Source: an uncultured Porphyromonadaceae bacterium
Lineage (GTDB): Bacteria > Bacteroidota > Bacteroidia > Bacteroidales > Muribaculaceae
Assembly (NCBI GenBank): GCA_900546365.1
Contig: URCF01000011.1
Coordinates: forward strand, 4,869 to 68,868
DNA: 64,000 nucleotides
Reading direction: 5' to 3'
Shown here: one piece after another, positions 32,526 through 41,030 of the stretch
How the letters are laid out: each line of letters opens with the position of its first letter
Numbering within the stretch: position 1 is the stretch's first letter
Program-made: the position numbers and the translations under genes
Notes under the pieces: generated by a model
What the model was told of the DNA's origin: nothing
Databases searched by the model: none
Seen by the model: only the letters and a program-made list of their open reading frames with translations

Positions 32526-35500
32526 ATGAGTAAAGAAAAGAAATTCTTGACTTGTGACGGTAATCAGGCTGCTGCGCATATCTCGTATATGTTCTCCGAA
32601 GTGGCTGCCATTTACCCCATCACACCTTCGTCCACCATGGCGGAGTATGTTGACGAATGGGCCGCTGCCGGCCGTAAAAACATTTTCGGTGAAACTGTGC
32701 TCGTGCAGGAGATGCAGAGCGAGGGTGGTGCCGCAGGTGCCGTTCACGGTTCACTGCAGGCCGGTGCGCTGACCACCACCTATACCGCATCGCAGGGTTT
32801 GCTGCTGATGATCCCCAACATGTACAAGATTGCCGGTGAACTACTTCCGTGCGTGTTCCATGTGTCGGCCCGTACCATCGCGTCCCACGCGCTTTCAATT
32901 TTCGGTGACCATCAGGATGTGATGTCAGTGCGTCAAACCGGTTTCGCCATGCTCGCTGAAGGTTCAGTTCAGGAGGTTATGGACCTGGCCGGTGTCGCTC
33001 ACCTGAGCACCATCAAGAGCCGTGTGCCTTTTGTGAATTTCTTTGACGGCTTCCGCACATCCCACGAGATCCAGAAGATTGAGGTAGTGGATCAGGAAGA
33101 CCTTGAGCCGCTGCTGGACCGCAAGGCACTTGCCGAGTTCCGCGAACGCGCTCTCAACCCCGATGCGCCCGTGGCCCGCGGTATGGCCGAGAACGGCGAT
33201 GTATTCTTCCAGCACCGCGAGGCTTGCAACAAGTACTATGAGGCAGTGCCCGAAATCGTTGAGGAATACATGGGCGAGATTTCCAAGATCACAGGCCGTG
33301 AATACCACCTGTTCAACTACTACGGCGCACCCGATGCCGAGCGCGTGATCATCGCCATGGGTTCTGTGACCCAGGCCGCACAGGAAGCCATTGACCATCT
33401 CGTGGCCAAAGGCGAGAAGGTGGGTCTTGTAGCCGTACACCTTTACCGTCCTTTCTCGGCCAAGCATTTCCTTGCTGCTGTGCCCAAAACAGCCAAGTGC
33501 ATCGCAGTGCTCGACCGCACCAAGGAACCCGGAGCCACCGGCGACCCCCTGTATCTCGATGTGGCTGAATGCTACACCGGCGTGGCCAACGCTCCCCGCA
33601 TTGTTGCCGGACGCTACGGTCTCGCTTCCAAGGACACCACACCCGCGCAGATCATCGCTGTTTACGACAACCTCGCATTGCCCGAGCCCAAGAATCATTT
33701 CACCGTGGGCATCGTGGACGATGTGACTTTCACTTCGCTTCCCCCGGTAGAGGAGATTGCTCTCAGCGGCGAAAGCACCTTCGAAGCCAAATTCTACGGC
33801 CTTGGCGCCGATGGTACAGTGGGTGCCAACAAGAACTCGGTGAAGATCATCGGTGACAACACCTCCAAATATTGCCAGGCCTACTTCGCCTACGACTCCA
33901 AGAAGTCGGGCGGCTTCACCTGCTCCCACCTCCGCTTCGGCGACGATCCCATCCGCTCCACCTATCTGGTGACCACCCCCAACTTCGTGGCATGCCATGT
34001 CCAGGCCTACCTGCACATGTATGATGTGACCCGCGGCCTGCGCGATGGCGGCACATTCCTGCTCAACACCATCTGGGAGGGCGAGGAGCTGGCCAAGAAC
34101 CTGCCCAACAACATCAAGAAATATTTCGCTGACCACAACATCACCGTATATTATATCAACGCCACCAAGATAGCTCAGGAAATCGGGTTGGGCAACCGCA
34201 CCAACACCATTCTGCAGAGTGCATTCTTCCGCATCACCGAGGTGATTCCCGTTGACCTGGCCGTTGAGCAGATGAAGAAATTCATTGTAAAGAGCTACGG
34301 CAAGAAGGGTGAGGATGTGGTGAACAAGAACTATGCAGCTGTGGACCGCGGCGGCGAATACAAGCAGCTCCCCGTGGACAAAGCCTGGAGCAACCTCCCC
34401 GCCGACGAGCAACCCGCCAACAACGACCCCGCTTTCATCAACGAAGTGGTGCGCCCCATCAACGCCCAGAACGGCGACCTGCTCAAGGTGTCAGCCTTCA
34501 AGGGTATCGAAGACGGCACATGGGCCCAGGGTACCGCTGCCTACGAGAAGCGCGGCGTGGCTGCTTTCGTGCCCGAATGGAAAGAAGAGAACTGTATCCA
34601 GTGCAACAAGTGTGCCTACGTTTGTCCTCACGCTGCCATCCGTCCGTTTGTACTCGATGCCGCCGAAATGGCCAACGCACCGTTCGGTGAGAACGACACC
34701 CTCCCCGCCATCGGCAAGACATTTGCCGGCATGCGGTTCATCCAGAGCGTGGATGTGCTCGACTGCCTCGGCTGCAGCAACTGCGTGGATGTATGTCCCG
34801 GCAAGAAGAACAAGGAGACAGGCGAAGTGGAGAAGGCTCTGGTGATGAAGCCCCTCGAAACCCAGCTCAACGTACAGAAAGAGTGGGATTACTGTGTGGC
34901 CAACGTAGCCTCCAAACAGCATCTTGTGGATGTGAAGGCCAACGTGAAGAACAGCCAGTTCGCCACCCCGCTGTTTGAATTCTCCGGCGCATGCTCTGGC
35001 TGCGGTGAAACACCATACGTGAAGCTCATCAGCCAGCTCTACGGCGACCACGAGATGGTGGCCAACGCCACAGGTTGCTCGTCAATCTACTCCGGCTCCG
35101 TGCCCTCCACCCCCTACACCACCAACGCCAAGGGTCATGGTCCCGCTTGGGGCAACTCCCTGTTTGAGGATTTCTGCGAGTTCGGCCTCGGCATGTTCAT
35201 TGCCAACGAGAAGCTCCGCGCCCGTCTTGAGGAAGCCATGAAGACTGCCACCACCTGCCCCAATTGCAGCAACGAAATCCACGAACTTGCCCAGAAATGG
35301 CTTGACAACAAGGAGGATGCAGTGATCACCCGCGAGATAGCCGATACCATCGTGCCTCTGTGCGAAGCTTGCGGCTGCGACACCTGCAAAACCATCCTCG
35401 ACATGAAGCACTACATCGTGAAGCGCTCGCAGTGGATCATCGGCGGTGACGGTGCCAGCTACGACATCGGCTTCGGCGGTCTGGACCACGTGCTTGCCTC

Positions 35501-36113
35501 GGGCAAGAATGTGAACCTGCTCGTGCTCGACACCGAGGTTTACTCCAACACCGGCGGTCAGGCCTCCAAGGCCACCCCGCTCGGCGCCATCGCCAAGTTT
35601 GCCGCTTCCGGCAAGCGTATCCGCAAAAAGGACCTCGGCCTCATCGCCAGCACCTACGGCTATGTTTACGCAGCCCAGGTGGCCATGGGTGCCGACCAGG
35701 CCCAGACCCTCAAAGCCATCCGCGAGGCTGAAGCCTACGACGGACCCTCTATCATCATCGCCTACGCTCCGTGTATCAACCACGGCATCAAGGCCGGCAT
35801 GGGCAAGGCTCAGCACGAGGAGGAGAACGCTGTGAAGTGCGGCTACTGGCACCTGTGGCGCTACAATCCCGCCCTTGAGGAAGAAGGCAAGAACCCCTTC
35901 ACCCTCGACAGCAAGGAGCCGGATTGGGACAAATTTGAGGATTTCCTCAAAGGCGAAGTGCGCTACGCTTCCGTGCTCAAGCAGTACCCCAACGAAGCAG
36001 CCGAACTGTTCGCAGCCGCCAAGGCCAACGCACAGTGGCGCTACAACAACTATCGTCGTCTCGCCCAGCAGCAGTGGGGCGTGGATCCCGAGGTTGGCAA
36101 CCTGCCCAAGTAA
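32526..36113 (+). CDS. nifJ: pyruvate:ferredoxin (flavodoxin) oxidoreductase
   Basis: The 1195-residue single-chain PFOR oxidises pyruvate to acetyl-CoA and CO2 and reduces ferredoxin in the cytoplasm. All domains are present. The N-terminal pyrimidine-binding domain has 'IYPITPSSTMAEYVDEW'. Two 4Fe-4S clusters are at 'CIQCNKCAYVCP' and 'CLGCSNCVDVCP' (near residues 687 and 745). The C-terminal TPP-binding domain has 'GDGASYDIGFGGLDHVLASG' and 'DTEVYSNTGGQASKATPLG'; extra Cys residues ('CSGCGETPYV', 'CEACGCDTCKT') bind the proximal cluster. The high GC and codon bias contrast with the AT-rich genes before it, as expected for a highly expressed core gene. It has its own promoter and terminator. 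Confidence 0.98.
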   Translation: MSKEKKFLTCDGNQAAAHISYMFSEVAAIYPITPSSTMAEYVDEWAAAGRKNIFGETVLVQEMQSEGGAAGAVHGSLQAGALTTTYTASQGLLLMIPNMYKIAGELLPCVFHVSARTIASHALSIFGDHQDVMSVRQTGFAMLAEGSVQEVMDLAGVAHLSTIKSRVPFVNFFDGFRTSHEIQKIEVVDQEDLEPLLDRKALAEFRERALNPDAPVARGMAENGDVFFQHREACNKYYEAVPEIVEEYMGEISKITGREYHLFNYYGAPDAERVIIAMGSVTQAAQEAIDHLVAKGEKVGLVAVHLYRPFSAKHFLAAVPKTAKCIAVLDRTKEPGATGDPLYLDVAECYTGVANAPRIVAGRYGLASKDTTPAQIIAVYDNLALPEPKNHFTVGIVDDVTFTSLPPVEEIALSGESTFEAKFYGLGADGTVGANKNSVKIIGDNTSKYCQAYFAYDSKKSGGFTCSHLRFGDDPIRSTYLVTTPNFVACHVQAYLHMYDVTRGLRDGGTFLLNTIWEGEELAKNLPNNIKKYFADHNITVYYINATKIAQEIGLGNRTNTILQSAFFRITEVIPVDLAVEQMKKFIVKSYGKKGEDVVNKNYAAVDRGGEYKQLPVDKAWSNLPADEQPANNDPAFINEVVRPINAQNGDLLKVSAFKGIEDGTWAQGTAAYEKRGVAAFVPEWKEENCIQCNKCAYVCPHAAIRPFVLDAAEMANAPFGENDTLPAIGKTFAGMRFIQSVDVLDCLGCSNCVDVCPGKKNKETGEVEKALVMKPLETQLNVQKEWDYCVANVASKQHLVDVKANVKNSQFATPLFEFSGACSGCGETPYVKLISQLYGDHEMVANATGCSSIYSGSVPSTPYTTNAKGHGPAWGNSLFEDFCEFGLGMFIANEKLRARLEEAMKTATTCPNCSNEIHELAQKWLDNKEDAVITREIADTIVPLCEACGCDTCKTILDMKHYIVKRSQWIIGGDGASYDIGFGGLDHVLASGKNVNLLVLDTEVYSNTGGQASKATPLGAIAKFAASGKRIRKKDLGLIASTYGYVYAAQVAMGADQAQTLKAIREAEAYDGPSIIIAYAPCINHGIKAGMGKAQHEEENAVKCGYWHLWRYNPALEEEGKNPFTLDSKEPDWDKFEDFLKGEVRYASVLKQYPNEAAELFAAAKANAQWRYNNYRRLAQQQWGVDPEVGNLPK

Positions 36114-36133
36114 CACAACACCTTAATATAAAA

Positions 36134-36160
36134 AAGCGGAGACCGATACGGTTTCCGCTT
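36134..36160. terminator. terminator between convergent nifJ and trxA
   Basis: aagcggagacc (36134-36144) pairs with ggtttccgctt (36150-36160), 11 bp with one G-U, around a 5-nt loop. An A-run lies on one side and a T-rich stretch on the other, so it can act in both directions. Confidence 0.8.
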
Positions 36161-36229
36161 TCTTTGTCTTTGTCACACATCCGCGATGCCACCAATAGTG
36201 GACGCTGTGCAGACACAGAAGACGCAGTG

Positions 36230-36553
36230 TTATTTGAGCAAATCCTCCACTTTGGCAGCAAGCTGTCCATAAGGAAGCGCCCCTACCGAACGGGAGATAT
36301 TGCCTTCCAGGTCAATGAAAAAAACAGTTGGAATAGACATGATGCGTGCCGCTTGTGCAAGCGACTGGTTTTTATCAACATCTACTTTCAGCACCTTTAC
36401 CCGACCGTCGTATTCTTTAGACAAACGTTCAATAGAGGGCGCCAGCGCTTTGCACGGACCACACCATGTGGCGTAGAAGTCAATGACTACCGGCATTTTG
36501 CCTGTATAGTCATACCCTTTCAAGTTTTCAAGATAGTTTTGAATATTTTCCAT
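36230..36553 (-). CDS. trxA: thioredoxin
   Basis: The 107-residue protein has the thioredoxin fold with 'VVIDFYATWCGPCKALAPSI' (WCGPC at residues 30-34), 'VLKVDVDKNQSLAQAARI' and the cis-Pro in 'SIPTVFF'. There is no signal peptide, so it acts in the cytoplasm. ATG 36553 is five bases after the stop of the membrane ferredoxin gene; a TTG at 36562 would overlap that stop and is not favoured. The pair is transcribed away from oxyR, so it is probably induced by oxidative stress. The pairing with a membrane ferredoxin suggests that the thioredoxin may be reduced by an unusual route. Confidence 0.92.
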   Translation of the reverse strand: MENIQNYLENLKGYDYTGKMPVVIDFYATWCGPCKALAPSIERLSKEYDGRVKVLKVDVDKNQSLAQAARIMSIPTVFFIDLEGNISRSVGALPYGQLAAKVEDLLK

Positions 36554-36558
36554 AATTG

Positions 36559-37248
36559 TCAATTACGTTTTAGATTCATGATTTTGAGCGGGCAAGCAAT
36601 AGTGCACTTGCCGCATTTGATACAATCGGGATGCAAATATCCCTCCTCCATGCCGCGAGCATCATAAGGGGTGATCTGCATCGGGCATACGCGGGCGCAG
36701 CTTCTGCATTTCATTTGGCAGGTAGCATCCACACGGATATTTGAGAAACCGGCAGGAAGTGGAGCCTTTTCAGGCGAAGCCCATGACGAAAGCGTTCCCA
36801 TCGGACACATCGAGCACCATGTTCGCGGTGCGTATATAAACGAAAGAATTATGCCCACTATCGTAGTGATGACAATGATTTTCCAGAACACCATTCCCAT
36901 TGCGCCCCAATCGCCCCAGGCGGAATACATCTGCACTCCAAACATGGCGAAGATGAAAAGCACCATAAAAGAGCGGAATACACGTGTACGCACAAAACCC
37001 GGTATCGGTTTATGCGGCGAATATTTAGCCAACAAACGGTCATACATACTACCACGGGGACAGGCGTTTCCGCACCACCATCGGCCTCGTTTGAAAGCGA
37101 ACGCAACCGGAGCAATCATGCAGATGATTGCCAGCCAACCGATAATCGGGAAAAAGAATCCGGCAACGATATAGGCGAAAAGAATCCAATACAAGGCGTA
37201 TCCTTTGGTGTGAAGATAGCGGTGGAATTGTTTTTTGACGGGTGCCAT
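36559..37248 (-). CDS. membrane-bound 4Fe-4S ferredoxin-type protein (NapH/CcoG-like)
   Basis: The 229-residue protein has four to five membrane segments. A cytoplasmic 'CGNACPRGSMYDRLL' comes early, 'WCSMCPMGTLSSW' in the middle, and two ferredoxin motifs late ('CRSCARVCPMQI' and 'CIKCGKCTIACPLKI'). This is the NapH/MauN/RdxA (polyferredoxin) layout, which moves electrons from the membrane pool or ferredoxin to a partner. Its partner here appears to be thioredoxin, whose ATG lies five bases after this stop. It diverges from oxyR across 95 bp that contain both promoters. Full length; the partner and electron source are inference. Confidence 0.85.
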   Translation of the reverse strand: MAPVKKQFHRYLHTKGYALYWILFAYIVAGFFFPIIGWLAIICMIAPVAFAFKRGRWWCGNACPRGSMYDRLLAKYSPHKPIPGFVRTRVFRSFMVLFIFAMFGVQMYSAWGDWGAMGMVFWKIIVITTIVGIILSFIYAPRTWCSMCPMGTLSSWASPEKAPLPAGFSNIRVDATCQMKCRSCARVCPMQITPYDARGMEEGYLHPDCIKCGKCTIACPLKIMNLKRN

Positions 37249-37273
37249 AACTGATGAGATTTTTATTTGTCTG

Positions 37274-37323
37274 CAAATTTACGCCATGAATGATAGATAA
37301 ACGAATGAATATATCTATATTTA
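37274..37323. promoter_or_regulatory. divergent promoter region between oxyR and the ferredoxin/thioredoxin genes
   Basis: TAAATTTG on the minus strand (37281-37274) is the -7 box for the ferredoxin gene; TATATTTA (37316-37323) is the likely -7 box for oxyR. ATAGAT (37293-37298) and ATCTAT (37313-37318) form an inverted repeat of ATAG/CTAT type between them, a plausible OxyR contact, though spacing differs from the E. coli site. Confidence 0.5.
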
Positions 37324-37343
37324 CATCGACAAACATCTATGGC

Positions 37344-38270
37344 ATGACACTTCAACAACTCAAATACATCGTAGAGATCAATCGTTACCGCAGCTTCGCA
37401 CAGGCAGCGGAAAGTCTTGAGATTACCCAACCGACATTGAGCGCGATGTTGCAAAAGCTCGAATCCGAGCTCGATGTGCGTATCTTTGACCGTACAAATA
37501 AAAGTGTGACACCGACAGCAATTGGTGAATTGATCATCAGTCAGGCTGAACAGATCTGTTCGGAAACCGCACGGCTAACCGAATTGATTGATGAGAACAA
37601 GAATAAGATAACCGGCACATTGAATATGTCAATCGGGCCGACAATCGCACCCTACATCCTACCGGGTTTCATAAGAGATTACAGGGCATACCATCCGCAG
37701 GTTGCACTGAAAATTGAGGAGCTGAAAGCCGAATCAATGTTTGAAGGCCTTTCCCGCGGTCAGATTGATGTCGGTATCGCACTTAGCGAATATCAGCGAA
37801 CAGGAATTTTAGAGATACCGCTTTATACCGAACCTTTTTGGGTATATATTTCCGATGAATGCCTGAGGAAATTGCCTGCTTTCAAACCTGAGAATTTAGA
37901 ACATGAGAAAATGTGGGTAATGCGCGAGGCTCAATGTTTGCGCAAGAGTACATTCAGTTTTTGCCGGACACGTGAAACGGGCTATCATATTTATGAGGCC
38001 GGCAGCATTGAAACACTTATAAGAGTGGTGGATGCCAATGGTGGATTCACAATAATTCCCGAAATGCACCTGCCGTTTCTCTCTGACAAACAGCGGGAAA
38101 ATGTGCGACCGCTGGAAGGGAGCAACAAGTCGATGCGCAAAATATCGATGTATATCAAAGATGATTTTGTGCGTCAGTCTATTCTGAATTCAATAATTTC
38201 TACCATTGTGTCGGTGGTGCCGAAGAAAATGGTTGAGCAAAACATCCTGACCAACGGTGTCAAGCTATGA
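37344..38270 (+). CDS. oxyR: hydrogen-peroxide-sensing LysR-type regulator OxyR
   Basis: The 308-residue protein has an N-terminal LysR helix-turn-helix ('SFAQAAESLEITQPTLSAML') and a substrate-type sensor domain. The redox pair is visible as 'EAQCLRKSTFSFCRT', Cys198 and Cys207, with the same nine-residue spacing and 'CLR' context as E. coli OxyR Cys199/Cys208. Peroxide should form a disulfide here and switch on target genes. ATG 37344 gives the classic LysR start ('MTLQQLKYIVEI'); the frame upstream covers the promoter. It diverges from a membrane-ferredoxin/thioredoxin operon, a probable target. Confidence 0.94.
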   Translation: MTLQQLKYIVEINRYRSFAQAAESLEITQPTLSAMLQKLESELDVRIFDRTNKSVTPTAIGELIISQAEQICSETARLTELIDENKNKITGTLNMSIGPTIAPYILPGFIRDYRAYHPQVALKIEELKAESMFEGLSRGQIDVGIALSEYQRTGILEIPLYTEPFWVYISDECLRKLPAFKPENLEHEKMWVMREAQCLRKSTFSFCRTRETGYHIYEAGSIETLIRVVDANGGFTIIPEMHLPFLSDKQRENVRPLEGSNKSMRKISMYIKDDFVRQSILNSIISTIVSVVPKKMVEQNILTNGVKL

Positions 38271-38276
38271 CAAATC

Positions 38277-38316
38277 AAGCGGTTGCACAGACTTGTTGGA
38301 CAGCCGCTTTTTTTGT
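38277..38316 (+). terminator. probable oxyR terminator overlapping the next promoter
   Basis: aagcgg (38277-38282) pairs with ccgctt (38304-38309) and is followed by a run of T. The stem is short and the loop is 21 nt, so this is a moderate terminator. The loop contains the -33 TTG of the methyltransferase promoter. Confidence 0.55.
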
Positions 38317-38323
38317 ATCTTTG
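38293..38323 (+). promoter_or_regulatory. promoter of the DNA methyltransferase gene
   Basis: TTG (38293-38295), a 20-bp spacer and TATCTTTG (38316-38323) give a full consensus. ATG 38331 is only seven bases past the -7 box, so the mRNA is probably leaderless or nearly so. Confidence 0.7.
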
Positions 38324-38330
38324 TCCAATC

Positions 38331-39263
38331 ATGAGCAACCCTCCCCGCCAACGAGCTCCACGCAACCGTACCCTCACCGTCACTCCGGGCGAGGAGGCTG
38401 CGCTTGAGGCTTCAATCATCACCCTCGCGGAGCTGGAGCAAGGCACCGGGTGGCACAACCGGATTGTCAACGCCGATGTGATGGATTGCCTCGACCTTAT
38501 CCCCGACGGCCTGTTCCCTCTGATTATCATTGATCCACCCTACAACCTCAACAAGGATTTTCATGGCCACAAATTCACGGCCATGCGCACCGACCGCTAC
38601 GAGGAGTATCTGCGCAGCTGGCTCCACAAGGTGTGCGACAAGCTCAGCCCCACCGGCACATTATATATATGCGGCGACTGGAAATGCAGTTCGTCGCTCC
38701 AGCGCGTGGTGGAGGAACGGCTCACTGTGGTGAACCGCATCACATGGCAGCGCGAGAAAGGAAGAGGCGCCCGCTCCAACTGGAAAAACTCCATGGAGGA
38801 TATATGGATGGCGGTCAACAATCCGAAACAATATTGCTTCAATGTGGACGATGTGAAGCTGCGCCGCAAGGTGATTGCGCCATACCGCGATGCCGGCAAG
38901 CCCAAGGACTGGGAAGAGAACGCGCAGGGACGGTTCCGGCTCACCTACCCCTCTAATTTCTGGGACGACATCAGCGTGCCGTTCTGGTCAATGCCCGAAA
39001 ACACCGACCACCCCACCCAGAAGCCGGAAAAATTGTATGCCAAGCTCGTGCTCGCCTCCTCCAACCCCGGCGACCTGATTTTTGACCCGTTCATGGGGAG
39101 CGGTACTGCCGCCGTAGTGGCCAAGAAACTCGGCAGGGAATATTTCGGGGTGGAGATTAACCGCGACTACTGCCTTTGGGCAGCCAAGCGCCTCGCTCTC
39201 GCAAGCGTCAACCCCGCCATCCAGGGCTATGAGGACGGCCTTTTCCGCGAGCGCAACTCCTGA
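38331..39263 (+). CDS. solitary site-specific DNA methyltransferase (N6-adenine/N4-cytosine, DPPY type)
   Basis: The 310-residue enzyme has the catalytic motif IV 'LIIIDPPYNLNKDF' first and the SAM-binding motif I 'DLIFDPFMGSGTAAVVAKKL' near the C-terminus, with 'HPTQKPEKLYAKL' before it. This is the beta-class order. 'DPPY' favours adenine N6 methylation. No restriction endonuclease or specificity subunit is next to it, so it may be an orphan epigenetic regulator or a relic of a restriction system. ATG 38331 is used; the frame upstream to 38283 covers the promoter. The target site cannot be read from sequence. Confidence 0.9.
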   Translation: MSNPPRQRAPRNRTLTVTPGEEAALEASIITLAELEQGTGWHNRIVNADVMDCLDLIPDGLFPLIIIDPPYNLNKDFHGHKFTAMRTDRYEEYLRSWLHKVCDKLSPTGTLYICGDWKCSSSLQRVVEERLTVVNRITWQREKGRGARSNWKNSMEDIWMAVNNPKQYCFNVDDVKLRRKVIAPYRDAGKPKDWEENAQGRFRLTYPSNFWDDISVPFWSMPENTDHPTQKPEKLYAKLVLASSNPGDLIFDPFMGSGTAAVVAKKLGREYFGVEINRDYCLWAAKRLALASVNPAIQGYEDGLFRERNS

Positions 39264-39284
39264 TCTCTCCTTTGGAAGGATTGG

Positions 39285-41024
39285 TTACCAGCCGGAGGAT
39301 TGCTTGAGATTGGGATTGCGGTCGAGCTCTACCAACGGCACAGGCCATATCTCGTGACGCGGCTGATATGTGCGTGTGTACATAAGGTCACCGAAGATGT
39401 CTGTTGCATTTTTCACAGACTGTTCAAGTAATCCCCAGCGGCGAAGATCCCAGTATCGCTGTCCCTCACCTGCCAGCTCGAAGGCTCTCTCGCGGCGGAT
39501 GCGCCGGGCCATCTCTTCTTTGCTCCCTACCGCGAGCCATGCGGCACCGGAATTCAGGCCTGGCATGCCGACACGGGCGCGAATCTTGTTGACCTCTGTC
39601 ACAGCTTTATCCAAAGCGCCGGCTTCGTTATAGGCTTCAGCGAGCATGAGGATGACATCGCCGAGACGGATGAGCGGGAATTGATACGGCGTGCGGTTGT
39701 ATTCGCCCCAATATCCATCAAGATTGCCCGTGGGTATCCATTTGCGCCAGAAGTACGAGTTCCAACCTTCGGAATTGCGGATAAAAGCCTTTGCCTCCAT
39801 CGGAGCGCCACCCTTTGTTGGGTCAGCGAGGACAAACTGCTTGTCCATCGGCACTGAACCGGCATCCGTGCCCAGATAGTGGGAGTACGGGGTTATCACA
39901 TTGAGGTTCAGCCGAGGATCGCGCTTGCGATATATGTCCATCACTTTGGTGGTGTCGCACTCCAAGGTTGATGTCACATATTCACTTGCCTGATCAATGG
40001 CCACACATAGATAGCGGCGGCGTGTCTGGGAATCAGCGCTGCCGAATCCGGGATAGATGTCATCCCAGTCAAAAGGCGATCCGTCGAGGTTCTCATACAT
40101 GTCCACCAATGTGGTTGACGGCACAATACAGTTGCTTGCGATGAGCCGCATGGTGGACTTGTTGCCGAAATATGACACTATATCAAGAGCGTATCCGGCT
40201 GTATTACCATCAATTGACTGTATTGAGAATATCATTTCGGAGCTTTGCTTGCCATTGTATAGACGAAACAGCTCGTTGTAATCAGGATGGAGAACATATC
40301 CATAATTCTCATGTCTGTTATACACAATCTCCTCGAAATCAGCAATAGCCTTGTCCCACTGATGATTAAAAAGATACACTTTCCCTCGTAAAGCGTAGGC
40401 GGCGCCTTTAGTAGCCCGCCCGAGGTCAGCAGCATCCCAGCTCACGGGGAGCTTTTCTATAGCTTCGGAAAGGTCCTCAAGAATATGTGCGCGAATTTCG
40501 TCCTCGGTGCTGCGTGGAGCATTCAGATTGGCAAACTGCTCGTTGATGTCGCATGACTCATCGTAATATGGCACCCCGCCCCAGCAATTGAGCATACGGA
40601 AGTAGGCCATTGCGCGCAGGAATTTCGCCTCACCTGTCACGCGGTCAATCGTTTCCTGACTTATCGGCATGGTAGCCACGTTGCGGATAACAGTGTTTGA
40701 TCTATGTACCAGTTCATACAGATGCTGCCAATGGTTCTGCACGCCGGAGCTGCCTGAGGAGAAACTGCTGCCTCGCGAGATGTCGGCCCATGGAGAAGTG
40801 CCGTCGGCAATGTCACTGCACATGTCGAAGGTAAATTCCATGCCGAAGCACCAGGGTTGTTTCATTGCGGCATACATACCCACGGCGGCCTGTCGTGCAT
40901 GGCTCTCCGTCTGCCAGAATGTCTGCTCCGACATTTGGTCGGCGGGGGTGAAGTCAAGGCTCTCACAACCGGCCAGAACCAGTGCCATAGCCGCGAAAAT
41001 ATTTGATAGATATTTTATTTCCAT
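39285..41024 (-). CDS. SusD/RagB family nutrient-binding outer-membrane lipoprotein
   Basis: The 579-residue protein has a signal peptide with lipobox 'LVLAGC'. SusD features follow: 'TFWQTESHARQAAVGMYAAM' (first TPR-like helices), 'GEAKFLRAMAYFRML' and the C-terminal 'YQFPLIRLGDVILMLAEAYNEA', 'ERAFELAGEGQRYWDLRRWG'. SusD proteins cap the SusC channel on the cell surface and bind glycans or peptides. It starts six bases after the SusC stop, as is usual. No glycoside hydrolases, peptidases or sulfatases are adjacent, so the substrate cannot be guessed. Confidence 0.95.
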   Translation of the reverse strand: MEIKYLSNIFAAMALVLAGCESLDFTPADQMSEQTFWQTESHARQAAVGMYAAMKQPWCFGMEFTFDMCSDIADGTSPWADISRGSSFSSGSSGVQNHWQHLYELVHRSNTVIRNVATMPISQETIDRVTGEAKFLRAMAYFRMLNCWGGVPYYDESCDINEQFANLNAPRSTEDEIRAHILEDLSEAIEKLPVSWDAADLGRATKGAAYALRGKVYLFNHQWDKAIADFEEIVYNRHENYGYVLHPDYNELFRLYNGKQSSEMIFSIQSIDGNTAGYALDIVSYFGNKSTMRLIASNCIVPSTTLVDMYENLDGSPFDWDDIYPGFGSADSQTRRRYLCVAIDQASEYVTSTLECDTTKVMDIYRKRDPRLNLNVITPYSHYLGTDAGSVPMDKQFVLADPTKGGAPMEAKAFIRNSEGWNSYFWRKWIPTGNLDGYWGEYNRTPYQFPLIRLGDVILMLAEAYNEAGALDKAVTEVNKIRARVGMPGLNSGAAWLAVGSKEEMARRIRRERAFELAGEGQRYWDLRRWGLLEQSVKNATDIFGDLMYTRTYQPRHEIWPVPLVELDRNPNLKQSSGW

Positions 41025-41030
41025 AGATTT

